This document shows, one piece after another, positions 26,435 to 34,893 of a stretch of DNA of 64,000 bases. The translations under genes and the position numbers were made by a program. Position 1 is the stretch's first letter; each line of letters begins with the position of its first letter. Location of the stretch: NCBI GenBank assembly GCA_963828015.1, contig CAWHCD010000004.1, positions 992,001 through 1,056,000 of the forward strand, given 5' to 3'. The notes under the pieces are model-generated. The model was not told where the DNA came from and ran no database searches. It worked only from the letters and a program-made list of their open reading frames with translations. The DNA comes from CAVPUA01 sp963828015 (GTDB lineage: Bacteria > Actinomycetota > Actinomycetes > Mycobacteriales > Jatrophihabitantaceae).

Positions 26435-26464
26435 TTGTCGATCGTTGGAGTTCCCTAGCCGTGG

Positions 26465-26947
26465 CTAGCAGGCGGTTACGGCAGTCGTCGCCGACCACGT
26501 GGTGGTTTCGGTCTTCACCGAGCCACCGTTCGCGCTGTTGTAGCAGTACCAGGGTCCGTTGGTGCCGTGCGTGCCGGTGATGATGTAGGACGCCGGCGCG
26601 GTTGCGGTGACCGGCCAGTAGGCGAGCACGTTGCCGGAGGAGACGGTGATCGACGCGCCCGTCGTCCCGCAACCGGTGAGGGTCGTGTAGGAGTTGTTGG
26701 TCGGGGTCCCGATTGACGTCGGGTAGACGCTGCTGTCGCTGTAGCACTGCTCAAGTGTCGAGATCGCACCGCGGACGTCAGACGCCGCCGACTTGTTCTC
26801 GGCACCCTTCCGGTAGTTCAGGTACAGCGGGATCGCGATGGCGATGAGGACGCCGATGATGACTACGACGACGAGCAGTTCGATGAGGGTGAAGCCGGAG
26901 TCGCCTTCGGCACGATCCTCGCGCATCTTCTGGAGCTTTCCGATCAT
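26465..26947 (-). CDS. pilA: Type IV major pilin-like protein, copy 2
   Basis: The 160-residue prepilin has an 18-residue leader, site SG|FTLIELL with Glu5, and about 37 mature residues almost identical to copy 1 through NYRKGAENKSAA. The C-terminal half diverges (Thr/Ser-rich, Cys at EQCYSD, TGCGTT, WYCYN and the last residue). The ATG at 26947 follows a strong CAGGAGG site. First pilin after pilC and preceded by a structured leader, so it may be the dominant structural pilin. Confidence 0.92.
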   Translation of the reverse strand: MIGKLQKMREDRAEGDSGFTLIELLVVVVIIGVLIAIAIPLYLNYRKGAENKSAASDVRGAISTLEQCYSDSSVYPTSIGTPTNNSYTTLTGCGTTGASITVSSGNVLAYWPVTATAPASYIITGTHGTNGPWYCYNSANGGSVKTETTTWSATTAVTAC

Positions 26948-27078
26948 GGTGAGCCTCCTGGACTCTTGGGGGGATAGGACGCCAGCCGGGTCGCCGGACC
27001 TGGCTACGACCGGGACAGGCGTCCAGGTCGGGTTTCCCGTGCCACGAGGCACGGAAATCTGGGGGGTGGGAGCGGTGA
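26948..27078 (-). promoter_or_regulatory. Structured leader upstream of pilin copy 2
   Basis: The 131 bases between pilC and pilin copy 2 can fold: CCGTGCC/GGCACGG (27037-27043 with 27048-27054), GACCTGG/CCAGGTC (26997-27003 with 27023-27029) and a short CCGG-CGAC-CCGG hairpin. Two C6 runs occur on the transcribed strand, one at each end. It could hold a terminator for pilC plus a 5' control element. No known riboswitch consensus was recognised. Confidence 0.45.
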
Positions 27079-28317
27079 TCATCCGTTGGCTCCCTGGATG
27101 TGCTGGTAGATCGAGAACATCGGCATGTAGAGGCAGATGACCATGCCTCCGACGATGCCGCCCATAAGCAGCACCATGATCGGTTCGATGGATGCGGTCA
27201 GGGCCTCAGCCGCTTGATCGACCTCGCGGTCGTAGAAGTCGGCGATCTTGTCCAGCATCGCGCTGATCTGGCCACTTTCTTCACCGACCTCGACCATCTG
27301 GGTGACCATGGCCGGGAAGAAAGCGTTCTGGGACAGTGGTTCGGAGATGGTGCGGCCCTGCCTCACCGAGTCCTTGACGTCGGCCATGGCCGCGGTAATC
27401 ACCGCGTTCCCGGTGGTGTCGCCGACCACGTCCAGGGCCTGCATCACCGGGACGCCGACGCCGAGCAGGGTGCCGAGGTTGCGTGAGAAGCGGCTGATCG
27501 CCATCTTGCTGAGCAGGTTCCCGAAGACCGGGATCTTCAGCTTGAAGATGTCGAACTTCAACCGGAAGGCCGGGCTACCGCGCAGGGCCGCTTTGGTCCA
27601 CAACGTCGCCAGAACGATAACGATGATCATCAGCGGGCCGAGCCAGATCAACGCGTGGCTGATGTTGACGATGATGCGGGTGGGCAGGGGAAGCTGGCCG
27701 CCGAGCTGCTTGAACATCTTCTCGAAGATCGGCACGATGAAGATCAGGACAGCGGCGATCATGAAGAAGCTGAAAGCCAGCACGATGATCGGGTAGGTCA
27801 GCGCGCTCTTGATCTTGCCGCGCAGCGCGGCGTCCTTCTCCAGGTTTACCGCGATGCGCTCGAGCGCGTCGTCGAGGAAACCGCCGGTCTCGCCGGCCCG
27901 GATCATCGCGACCATGAGCAGCGGAAAGACGCGATCGTGTTTGGCCATCGCGTTCGAGAGCGACGAGCCACCCTCGACGTCGGAGCGCACCTCGCCCAAG
28001 ACGGTCTTCAGCGCTGCCCGAGCCGTCTGCTCCTCGAGGATGCTCAGGGCCCGCAGCAGGGAGAGGCCCGAGCTGGTCATGGTCGAGAACTGGCGGGCAA
28101 AGATGGCCAGGTCGCGCAGCTTGACCTTATTGCCGAAGCCCGGAATCTTTATCTCACGGCTCATGCCGACACCGGACTCGGTGATCTGCAGCGGCACGAC
28201 GCCCTGCTGGCGCAGCGAGGCCACCGCGGCCGTCTCGTTGGTCGCGTCGAGCTTGCCCTTGACCTTCTTGCCCTGGTTGTCAATGACCTTGTACTCAAAG
28301 GTCTTCGTCGCTGGCAT
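27079..28317 (-). CDS. pilC: Type IV pilus inner-membrane platform protein PilC
   Basis: The 412-residue protein begins with a short FEYKVIDNQGKKVKG domain, followed by two T2SSF helical domains (about 75-195 and 275-400) and three transmembrane segments (about 175-195, 220-245, 380-402). Characteristic stretches are FARQFSTMTSSGL, MIRAGETGG and VEVGEESG. It is the platform on which PilB and PilT work. Two bases separate it from pilT. Confidence 0.96.
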   Translation of the reverse strand: MPATKTFEYKVIDNQGKKVKGKLDATNETAAVASLRQQGVVPLQITESGVGMSREIKIPGFGNKVKLRDLAIFARQFSTMTSSGLSLLRALSILEEQTARAALKTVLGEVRSDVEGGSSLSNAMAKHDRVFPLLMVAMIRAGETGGFLDDALERIAVNLEKDAALRGKIKSALTYPIIVLAFSFFMIAAVLIFIVPIFEKMFKQLGGQLPLPTRIIVNISHALIWLGPLMIIVIVLATLWTKAALRGSPAFRLKFDIFKLKIPVFGNLLSKMAISRFSRNLGTLLGVGVPVMQALDVVGDTTGNAVITAAMADVKDSVRQGRTISEPLSQNAFFPAMVTQMVEVGEESGQISAMLDKIADFYDREVDQAAEALTASIEPIMVLLMGGIVGGMVICLYMPMFSIYQHIQGANG

Positions 28318-28318
28318 G

Positions 28319-29470
28319 TCAGACCCGCCCGCTCAGTCGTGAGTAGTCCTCAACCGAGTGGCAGAGCTCGAGGCCCTGCTCATAGGTGATGACCTGCTGG
28401 CGCACCCGTTCGGACAGGTGCTGGTCGAAGGACAACATTCCGCTGCCGCCGCCGGCCTGCATGAAGGACGGGATCTGGTGGTTCTTGCCCTCGCGGATCA
28501 GGTTCCGGATGGCCGGCGTGGCGAACATGATCTCGGTGATGATCGTGCGGCCGGTGCCGTCGGCGCGAGCACACAGCGCCTGGGTGACCACGCCCTGCAG
28601 GGCGGTCGAGAGCTGAGCTCGCACCTGCTGCTGCTGGTGCGGCGGGAAGATGTCGATGATGCGGTCGACGGTCTGCGCGGCGCTCTGCGTGTGCAGCGTG
28701 GCCAGCACGAGGTGACCGGTCTCGGCCGCGGTCAGCGCGGTCGAGGTGGTCTCGAGGTCACGAAGCTCGCCGACCAGGATGATGTCGGGGTCCTGGCGCA
28801 GCGCGTGCTTGAGCGCCTGGGCGAAGGACTCGGTGTCCTCACCGACCTCGCGCTGGTTGACCAGGCAGCGCTTGTGTTCGTGCAGGAACTCGATCGGGTC
28901 CTCGATGGTCACGATGTGCGCCGAGCGCGTGCGGTTGGCCAGATCGAGCAGCGAGGCCAGGGTGGTCGTCTTGCCCGAACCGGTCGGGCCGGTGACCAGG
29001 ACGAGTCCACGGGGCAGCTGGGCGAAGCGGGCGACCGACTCGGGAACGCCGAGGGAGTCGAGCGGCTTGATCTCGAACGGGATGGCCCGGAAGGCCGCGC
29101 CGTAGGAGGTGCGCTGCTGGTACATGTTCACCCGGAAGCGGCACAGCTCGTCGATGCCGTAGGCCAGGTCGAGTTCGTGATCGCGTTCGAAGATCGCCCA
29201 CTGTTCCGGCGTCACGATCGAGCGCAGCAGCATCGCGGTGTCGGTCGGGGTCAGCGGCTCGTAGCCGGGGATGACGTGCAAGCTGCCGTGGACCCGCACG
29301 GTCGGCGCGGCGCCGGCGGTGAGGTGCAGGTCCGAACCACCGGCCGCGACCGCGGCCCGCAACATCAGATCCAGGGCGGCGCGCTCGGCGGAGAACTCAG
29401 CGCGAGCGGCGAGGGCCGAGTGGTGCTGGCCGATCGGCTCAAGCGCTGATTCAACGGCGAGGGATTCCAT
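28319..29470 (-). CDS. pilT: Pilus retraction ATPase PilT
   Basis: The 383-residue hexameric ATPase depolymerises pili. Visible are GPTGSGKTTT (Walker A), an Asp box DPIEFLHEH, a Walker B region DPDIILVGELRDLET, the His box TGHLVLATLHT and the PilT-specific AIRNLIREGK motif, so retraction rather than extension is indicated. The ATG at 29470 follows CAGGAG. Together with pilB it implies dynamic pili for twitching or DNA uptake. Confidence 0.95.
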   Translation of the reverse strand: MESLAVESALEPIGQHHSALAARAEFSAERAALDLMLRAAVAAGGSDLHLTAGAAPTVRVHGSLHVIPGYEPLTPTDTAMLLRSIVTPEQWAIFERDHELDLAYGIDELCRFRVNMYQQRTSYGAAFRAIPFEIKPLDSLGVPESVARFAQLPRGLVLVTGPTGSGKTTTLASLLDLANRTRSAHIVTIEDPIEFLHEHKRCLVNQREVGEDTESFAQALKHALRQDPDIILVGELRDLETTSTALTAAETGHLVLATLHTQSAAQTVDRIIDIFPPHQQQQVRAQLSTALQGVVTQALCARADGTGRTIITEIMFATPAIRNLIREGKNHQIPSFMQAGGGSGMLSFDQHLSERVRQQVITYEQGLELCHSVEDYSRLSGRV

Positions 29471-29630
29471 AGCCTGGCTCCTGACGAGATCCGGTATTCC
29501 TGGCCCCCGCCAACCTTGCTACTTACTGGCTTACGTAGACCTAACATCGGTCCGACATGAGGAACACTAACAAGGACTTCACGGATGTGCAATCCCTGTT
29601 AGTTAATTTTAGATTTCACGAGTTCGAACA

Positions 29631-29665
29631 GCTGCGAGAGCGCAGCACGAACGGGACTTGTCCCG
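29631..29665 (-). terminator. Tandem small hairpins after pilB
   Basis: Within the 227-base pilB-pilT gap are two adjacent 6-bp hairpins: GCTGCG/CGCAGC (29631-29636 with 29641-29646) and CGGGAC/GTCCCG (29652-29657 with 29660-29665). The remainder toward pilT is AT-rich, with a minus-strand TAAAAT around 29605, so pilT may have its own promoter. Evidence is structural only. Confidence 0.4.
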
Positions 29666-29697
29666 ATTCGGGGAGTACAGAGAGTGATTAAGTGGCG

Positions 29698-31368
29698 CTA
29701 GATGGCTACGCGCAGCACTTCGGCGATGGCCGTCTGACCGAGGCCCGCCTTCATCAAGCCGTCGTGCCGCAGCTCGAACATGCCCTCGCGCTTGGCGACC
29801 TTGCGCACGTCGTGGGCCGAGGCCCGCTCGACCGCGAGCCGCTCGATCTCCTCGCTGACCGGCATCACCTCGTGCAGGGCGATGCGACCGCGGTAACCGG
29901 TGTTGGCACACGAGCGGCAGCCGACCGGCTTCCAGAGTGTGTTCGGGTGCCCCAGGTCCTCCTCGGGCCAGCGCGCTGCTTCCAGCTCCGCGTCGGTCGG
30001 GCGGTAGGGCTCCTTGCAGAAGTCGCAGAGCCGGCGGGCCAGCCGTTGGGCCAGCACGCTGTCGACGGATGAACCGACGAGGAACGGCTCGATCCCCATC
30101 TCGATGAGACGGGTGATCGCGCTCGGGGCGTCGTTTGTGTGCAGGGTCGAGAGCACGAGGTGGCCGGTGAGAGACGCCTCGACCGCCAGCTGTGCGGTGA
30201 CACGGTCCCGGATCTCACCGATCAGGACGACGTCGGGGTCCGATCGCAGGATGGCCGGCAGCACGGCGGCGAACGTCAGCCCGGCCTTGTGGTTCACCTG
30301 CACCTGGTTGACGCCCTTGAGCCGGTATTCGACCGGGTCCTCGACGGTGATGATGTTGACCGCCGGGCTGCTGATCTCGGTCAGCGTCGCATAGAGGGTC
30401 GTCGACTTACCCGAACCGGTCGGACCGGTCACCAGCACCATGCCGTGCGGCTTGGTGAACGAGGCCGAGAACCGGCCGTAGTTGTGGTCGCTGAAGCCGA
30501 GCTTCTTGAGCTCGAGGTCGATACCGCCGGTGTCGAGCACCCGCAGGACGATCTTCTCGCCCCACACTGTGGGCAGCGTCGCGGTCCGCAGGTCGACCAT
30601 CTTGTGCCCGAGCTGCACGGTGATTCGGCCGTTCTGCGGTACGCGGCGTTCGGTGATGTCGACGTTGGACATGATCTTCAAGCGGGAGATCAGGGCCGAC
30701 TGGACCGCCTTGGGCACGGTGTCGATCTCGTGCATGACCCCGTCGATGCGAAAGCGCACTCGCAGGTCGTCCTCGGTCGGCTCGATGTGCAGGTCGGAGG
30801 CCCGGCTCTGGATCGCCTGGTCGATCAGGGAGTTCACGTAGCGCACGATCGGTGCGTCGTCGGCCCCACCGGAGAGGTTCGAGACGTTGTCGACCTTCTC
30901 CTCGCGCAGGTTGTCCGCGACCCCGACCAGGTCGTTGTCCTCGCGCTGCATGCGGTCGATCAGCTTGCGCAGCTCACTGCGGGCGACCACGACCAGGCTC
31001 ACCGCCAGCGAGACGCTGGCCCGGATGTCGTCGAGGGCGACAACATCGCCGGGGTCGCTGATCGCGACGACGAGTTCGCCGTCGGTGATGGCGATTCCGA
31101 GCACGCGATGGCGCACGACCAGGGAGAGCGGGATCGCCGCGGCGGCGGCGGCATCGATCGGTAGGCCGACCAGGTCGACGGTGCCCAGGCCGTAGACGTC
31201 GGCCAAGGCGTCGGTGAGTTCCTGCTCGGTGACGACGCGGTCGTTGATCAGGACGTCGCGCATTGAGCGCCCGCTGCGCTCGGCCTCCTCGGCCGCGCTC
31301 TGAACCGCATAGGCATCCGCCCCACGCGCGACGAGCGCGTCGAGAAGGGAGCGGTGGTTCTGATGCAT
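29698..31368 (-). CDS. pilB: Pilus extension ATPase PilB
   Basis: The 556-residue assembly ATPase of the GspE/PilB family has an N-terminal MshEN-like domain (about 1-150, a fold that binds c-di-GMP in some relatives), then the ATPase core with GPTGSGKSTT, DPVEYRLKGVNQVQVN, DPDVVLIGEIRD and TGHLVLSTLHTND. A tetracysteine zinc motif is present (LCDFC near residue 450 and CRSCANTGYRGR near 490). First gene of the leftward locus, starting with GGAG before ATG 31368. Confidence 0.96.
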   Translation of the reverse strand: MHQNHRSLLDALVARGADAYAVQSAAEEAERSGRSMRDVLINDRVVTEQELTDALADVYGLGTVDLVGLPIDAAAAAAIPLSLVVRHRVLGIAITDGELVVAISDPGDVVALDDIRASVSLAVSLVVVARSELRKLIDRMQREDNDLVGVADNLREEKVDNVSNLSGGADDAPIVRYVNSLIDQAIQSRASDLHIEPTEDDLRVRFRIDGVMHEIDTVPKAVQSALISRLKIMSNVDITERRVPQNGRITVQLGHKMVDLRTATLPTVWGEKIVLRVLDTGGIDLELKKLGFSDHNYGRFSASFTKPHGMVLVTGPTGSGKSTTLYATLTEISSPAVNIITVEDPVEYRLKGVNQVQVNHKAGLTFAAVLPAILRSDPDVVLIGEIRDRVTAQLAVEASLTGHLVLSTLHTNDAPSAITRLIEMGIEPFLVGSSVDSVLAQRLARRLCDFCKEPYRPTDAELEAARWPEEDLGHPNTLWKPVGCRSCANTGYRGRIALHEVMPVSEEIERLAVERASAHDVRKVAKREGMFELRHDGLMKAGLGQTAIAEVLRVAI

Positions 31369-31438
31369 GCGACTACTCCATGTGGTCAGGCTATTTCTAG
31401 CTTACCTGAATCTCACACCAGTTAGTAGTCCGCGTGGA

Positions 31439-32134
31439 TCACTCGGGTCGGCGCTGCACCAGGCCGATGCGCGCGCCTTGCGGATCGGTGAGGTGGGCGC
31501 ACCGTCCGAGGGCCGAATCGTGCGGGCCGACGTCAACCGCTGCCCCCGCATGTTCAGCCCGGTCGAGGCCGTCTTGGACATCGAGAACCTCTATATATGG
31601 CAGCCATTCCTGCCGTCCGGCCCGGGTTCGCGCCGCCCATCTGCCGGGGCCGAAGACGCGGCGGTAGAACGCCGTCGCGGCGAGCGCGTCATCAGTCAAT
31701 AGCTCGCTCGTCAGCCAGGCACCGGGGCCGCCCCGCTGCTGCGCACCCAGGACGCGCCCCGCCTGCCAGGCTCCGGCCGCACCCCCGCGATTGTCACGGA
31801 AGGTAATCGAAATGCCGTCGTCACCCTCAGTGGCAGGTGGACCGATCAGTGCGCCGCCCTCTGCTCGGATCAATGCCGCCAGCTCGGCCAGGTCGGTGCC
31901 GGCGAAGTAGGTCAGCCAGCCCGGCGGCGGACCAACTGGCGTGTGGATGCTGATGCCGGCTACCGTCGCGCCGCGGTGGCGGGCGACGAGGTAAGGCACG
32001 TCAGTGGCGTGTCCTTCGGTGATCTCCCAGTCGAACAGCTCGGCGTAGAACGCGCGGGCCACATCGCGATCGGTCGCGACCAGATCTATCCAGCACGCGG
32101 CTCCCGGGGCATACGGCTGCTCGTCAGTGCTCAT
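31439..32134 (-). CDS. VOC-family (glyoxalase/dioxygenase-like) protein, two modules
   Basis: The 231-residue protein contains two VOC half-modules: residues about 10-115 (CWIDLVATDRDVARAFYAELFDWE) and 130-230 (LLTDDALAATAFYRRVFGPG). Metal ligands typical of active enzymes are not obvious. Family roles range from aldehyde detoxification to antibiotic binding, so no substrate is given. Its start overlaps the end of the radical SAM gene by 11 bases, so it may be co-transcribed from the LexA-box promoter. Confidence 0.85.
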   Translation of the reverse strand: MSTDEQPYAPGAACWIDLVATDRDVARAFYAELFDWEITEGHATDVPYLVARHRGATVAGISIHTPVGPPPGWLTYFAGTDLAELAALIRAEGGALIGPPATEGDDGISITFRDNRGGAAGAWQAGRVLGAQQRGGPGAWLTSELLTDDALAATAFYRRVFGPGRWAARTRAGRQEWLPYIEVLDVQDGLDRAEHAGAAVDVGPHDSALGRCAHLTDPQGARIGLVQRRPE

Positions 32135-33086
32135 CCCCCCATCCTTGTCCAGCGTCGACCCCGGTCAGCTCGGCCATGGTGCGCGATAGCCACTGGCCGT
32201 ACTCGGGCGCGAGATAGGCCCGTTCGCGGTAGGCGCGCAGGTAGCGACCGTGCAGCACCGGGTCGAAGCCCCGCAGCCAGGTGAGGTAGTGGTCCCTTGT
32301 CCCTGGGCGCAGGTGCAGCGGCAAGGCGCCCAGGATGGTGCCCCCGGCGTCGCGGACCGCCGTGACGACCTCGGCCAGCTGATCGCGTCGGTCGCTGATG
32401 CCGGGCAGCACGGGGGCGATCAAGGCGCCGGTGCGGATACCGGCGGCGGCGAGTTGGCGAATGGCCTCGACCCGGCGTCGCGGATTCGGGGTTCCCGGCT
32501 CGGTCGCCCGCCAGGCCTGCTCGTCCAGCGTGCCGATCGAGAAGTTGACGCTGACGTCGGTCTTGGCGGCCGCCGCGGTGAGCAGGTCGATGTCGCGCAG
32601 CACCAGTGCGGACTTGGTCAGGATCGAGAACGGATTGCCGTGCTCGGTCAGCGCCTCGATGACGCCACGGGTGAGCCGGTACTTGCCCTCGCAGCGTTGA
32701 TACGGGTCGGTGTTGGTGCCCATCGCAACCGACTCGCCCAGCCACCGCGGATCGGCCAGTTCGCTGCGCAGCCGTTCGACCGCGTTGATCTTGACCACGA
32801 TCTTGCGGTCGAAGTCCTCGCCCAGGTTCAGCCCGAGGTATTCATGGGTGGGCCGGGCGAAACAGTAGGTGCAGGCGTGGCTGCAACCGCGGTAGACGTT
32901 GATGGTCCAGCGAAAGTTCATGCGCGAACCTGCTGGGACCGGATTGAGGATCTTGCGGGCCACCACGTGCAGGAACTGCAGCCCGGACAATCGCCCGGTG
33001 CCGCGCTGCGGTCCGATCAGGTCGTCGACACCGAACAGGGCCGGCTGCGCGGCGTCGTCGGCCAGCCGCCAGCGAAACTCACCCAT
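32124..33086 (-). CDS. Rv2578c-family radical SAM protein
   Basis: The 320-residue radical SAM enzyme has the cluster motif CSHACTYCF (CxxxCxxC) near residue 70 and the MGTNTDPYQRCEGKYRLTRG segment shared with spore-photoproduct-lyase-like proteins. This is the actinobacterial Rv2578c family; as I recall the mycobacterial gene is DNA-damage induced. A perfect LexA box 12 bases upstream of the ATG supports that here. Probable DNA repair role (inference). Confidence 0.9.
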   Translation of the reverse strand: MGEFRWRLADDAAQPALFGVDDLIGPQRGTGRLSGLQFLHVVARKILNPVPAGSRMNFRWTINVYRGCSHACTYCFARPTHEYLGLNLGEDFDRKIVVKINAVERLRSELADPRWLGESVAMGTNTDPYQRCEGKYRLTRGVIEALTEHGNPFSILTKSALVLRDIDLLTAAAAKTDVSVNFSIGTLDEQAWRATEPGTPNPRRRVEAIRQLAAAGIRTGALIAPVLPGISDRRDQLAEVVTAVRDAGGTILGALPLHLRPGTRDHYLTWLRGFDPVLHGRYLRAYRERAYLAPEYGQWLSRTMAELTGVDAGQGWGDEH

Positions 33087-33097
33087 GCATACAGTGT

Positions 33098-33113
33098 TCG
33101 AACATGCGTTCGA
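33098..33113 (-). promoter_or_regulatory. LexA (SOS) box upstream of the radical SAM gene
   Basis: TCGAACATGCGTTCGA is a CGAAC-N4-GTTCG palindrome with flanking T/A, the actinobacterial LexA consensus. It lies 12 bases upstream of the radical SAM start at 33086 and 39 bases from the divergent membrane-protein gene, so either could be controlled; the radical SAM gene is the likelier target. Confidence 0.88.
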
Positions 33114-33151
33114 TATGTCAAATGATCTTGCTGTCCCACTAGGGTGTCGCC

Positions 33152-33911
33152 GTGGAAGCCTGGTGGAACCGGGACATCATCGGTGCGCAGAAGCTGCCGT
33201 TGTTGTTGTGCTTTCTCGCCTTTGTGGTGACCTTTGCGGTGACCCGGACGATCACCCGGATGATCCGGGCCGGCCGCGGGCCATTTCGCGATCAGGTCAG
33301 CTCCGACGGCACCCACATCCACCATGCGGTACCCGGGCTGGCCCTGCTGATCGCCGGGAGCAGTCACCGCGGTGGCGGCCACGACCCAGCTCTGGGGGTG
33401 CGTGGCCGGTGTTCTGGTCGGCATCGGGGTGTCCCTCGTGCTCGACGAGTTCGCGCTGATCCTGCATCTCGAGGACGTCTACTGGACCCGCGAGGGGCGC
33501 GTGTCCGTCGACCTGGTCAGTCTGGTCGCCGCTTGCCTTGGGCTGGTGCTGGTCGGGTTCAGTCCGATCGGCGTTGATGACGTCAGCAGCTCCGAGCTGA
33601 CCCTGCGCGTCACCGGAGCGGCGTTCCTCGGCTCGCACCTGGTGGTGGTGCTGTTCTGTCTGCTCAAGGGGAAGTTCCGCGTCGCCTTGATCGGGGTGTT
33701 CCTGCTGCCGGTCGGGCTGGTCGGCGCGGTGCGGATCGCCCATCCGGATTCCATCTGGGCTCGCCGCTACTCCCCTGCGCGCCGGGAGAAGGCGGTCGAG
33801 CGGGCGGCCCTGTTCGAGCGGCGGTATCAGCCGATGCTGCGACGGTGGCGCAACCTGGTCGGCGGCAAGGCCACGGGTGGGCCGGGGGTTTCGGACTCTG
33901 CGGCGGACTAG
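33152..33911 (+). CDS. Integral membrane protein, frameshifted
   Basis: Two frames form one actinobacterial membrane-protein family member. Frame 1 gives WWNRDIIGAQKLPLLLCFLA, a first helix and THIHHAVPGLALLIAG. After a +1 shift near 33355-33359, frame 2 continues AVTAVAATTQLWG, then LVLDEFALILHLEDVYW, two more helices, and a basic C-terminal tail. One inserted base explains the break. About five transmembrane helices in all. The HIHH motif and LDEFALI are hallmarks of the family, whose function is unknown. GTG start at 33152. Confidence 0.75.
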
Positions 33912-34036
33912 CCGTGCAACAGAGCGGCGGCGACGAGGATCAGGCCCAGGGCGACCGAGGCCAGAACGAGCCACTCGGCGCGGTGACCCGTGCCTTTTGG
34001 CTGCTCGTCGGTCTCAACTGCCCGATCCGGCTTCAT
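33908..34036 (-). CDS. Small single-pass membrane protein
   Basis: The 42-residue ORF starts at ATG 34036 behind GGAGACGCGA. It has a polar N-terminus (MKPDRAVETDEQPKG), then one hydrophobic helix (EWLVLASVALGLILVAAALL) ending HG. Its stop overlaps the end of the convergent membrane-protein gene by four bases. Codon use and the ribosome-binding site look genuine, but no family is recognised. It diverges from the flavodoxin-like gene across an AT-rich 86-base gap that may hold both promoters. Confidence 0.6.
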   Translation of the reverse strand: MKPDRAVETDEQPKGTGHRAEWLVLASVALGLILVAAALLHG

Positions 34037-34122
34037 TCGCGTCTCCGTCCGTAATTAATTTTGTGTTAAGAAACAGAATCATGACACATCGCGGCCGATG
34101 GCGATGCATCTAGCGTGACGAC

Positions 34123-34575
34123 ATGCCGAAACTGCTGGTGGTGCACCACACGACGTCGCCGTCCCTGCAGGCCTTGCTCGAGGCGGTGATTGCCGGAACC
34201 GGGGCCGAGGGCATCGTCGGGGTGACCGTCGAGGTGCGCCCGGCGCTGGCCGCCACCGCCCTCGACGTGCTCGAGGCTGACGGCTTTGTGCTGGTCACGC
34301 CGGTCAACATCGGCTACATGTCCGGCGCGCTCAAGCACTTCTTCGACCAGATCTACTACCCGACGCTGAGCGCCAAGCCGGGTGCGCCGTACGGCCTGCT
34401 CGTGCACGGCAACTCCGACACGACGGGCGCGATCCGGGCCGTGGAATCGATTGCGGCCGGACTGGGCTGGTCGCCGGTCCATATCCCGGTCAGCGTCGTC
34501 GGTACGCCGGATCGGGATCAGCTGCGGGAGGCCTGGGAGTTGGCGGCCACCGTGGCTGTGACACTGGCCGGCTGA
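34123..34575 (+). CDS. Flavodoxin-like NAD(P)H-dependent reductase
   Basis: The 150-residue single-domain flavodoxin-fold protein has an N-terminal strand KLLVVHHTTSPSLQALLEAV at the FMN phosphate loop, LVTPVNIGYMSGALKHFFDQIYYP (the conserved PVYYGQMPGALK-like segment of NAD(P)H-dependent FMN reductases), and GLLVHGNSDTTGA. Electron partner unknown. The unusual mini-gene described at 34839 starts just downstream on the same strand. Confidence 0.8.
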   Translation: MPKLLVVHHTTSPSLQALLEAVIAGTGAEGIVGVTVEVRPALAATALDVLEADGFVLVTPVNIGYMSGALKHFFDQIYYPTLSAKPGAPYGLLVHGNSDTTGAIRAVESIAAGLGWSPVHIPVSVVGTPDRDQLREAWELAATVAVTLAG

Positions 34576-34838
34576 GTAGCCGATCGACAGTGTTCCCAGG
34601 TCGGCAATACGGCGTTCATACACCTCTGTTGTCCTAGTGAGGTACAGTGTTCGGTAGCAGTCCACCTAGCGACTGTCGGAGAGCCTGGCTCTCCGGTCTG
34701 GTTCAGATCGTCACGTAGCCCGAATGCCCTCCGTGCGGCAATCAGCTCGCACGAGTGGAACAGGTGAGAGACGTTCTTGCTGTCCAGCCAACCGAACGGT
34801 AGGCCCGACAGCTGTCATGCAGTAAGGAGGATCGTCAA
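34576..34838 (+). other. Structured leader RNA candidate before a 13-codon ORF
   Basis: No protein gene fits this 263-base stretch. It holds hairpins GGAGAGC/GCTCTCC (34678-34684 with 34688-34694), CGTGCG/CGCACG (34732-34737 with 34748-34753) and CGTTC/GAACG (34772-34776 with 34794-34798). A possible long-range pairing joins CTGTCGG near 34674 and CCGACAG near 34804, overlapping a GACAGCTGTC palindrome. ACAGTGTTC occurs twice near its left end. It leads directly to a perfect Shine-Dalgarno. No known riboswitch or tRNA was recognised. Confidence 0.45.
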
Positions 34839-34880
34839 ATGGATGACGACAACGGTGGCTACGGCCCCTGGAATGACTAG
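34839..34880 (+). CDS. 13-residue micropeptide ORF
   Basis: The ORF encodes MDDDNGGYGPWND. AAGGAGG (34824-34830) sits eight bases before the ATG, the best Shine-Dalgarno seen in the window, and a strong hairpin follows the stop by 13 bases. With a long structured leader and no rightward gene for 1.4 kb, it looks like an independent tiny transcription unit rather than an attenuator. Acidic, with Gly-Tyr-Gly-Pro-Trp core; no leader, helix or known peptide family recognised. It could be a signal peptide-like messenger, a modified-peptide precursor, or an RNA regulator whose ORF serves stability. Confidence 0.5.
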   Translation: MDDDNGGYGPWND

Positions 34881-34893
34881 CTAGTTGCACGAC

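Noticed and set aside
26948..27078. c-di-GMP riboswitch upstream of the pilin gene
   Set aside because: Hairpins are present, but the conserved core sequences of the known c-di-GMP switch classes were not found.
34576..34838. tRNA, tmRNA or known riboswitch in the leader of the micropeptide
   Set aside because: A GGTTCAGATC stretch resembles a T-loop, but no cloverleaf or matching acceptor stem forms, and the ORF does not end like a tmRNA tag.
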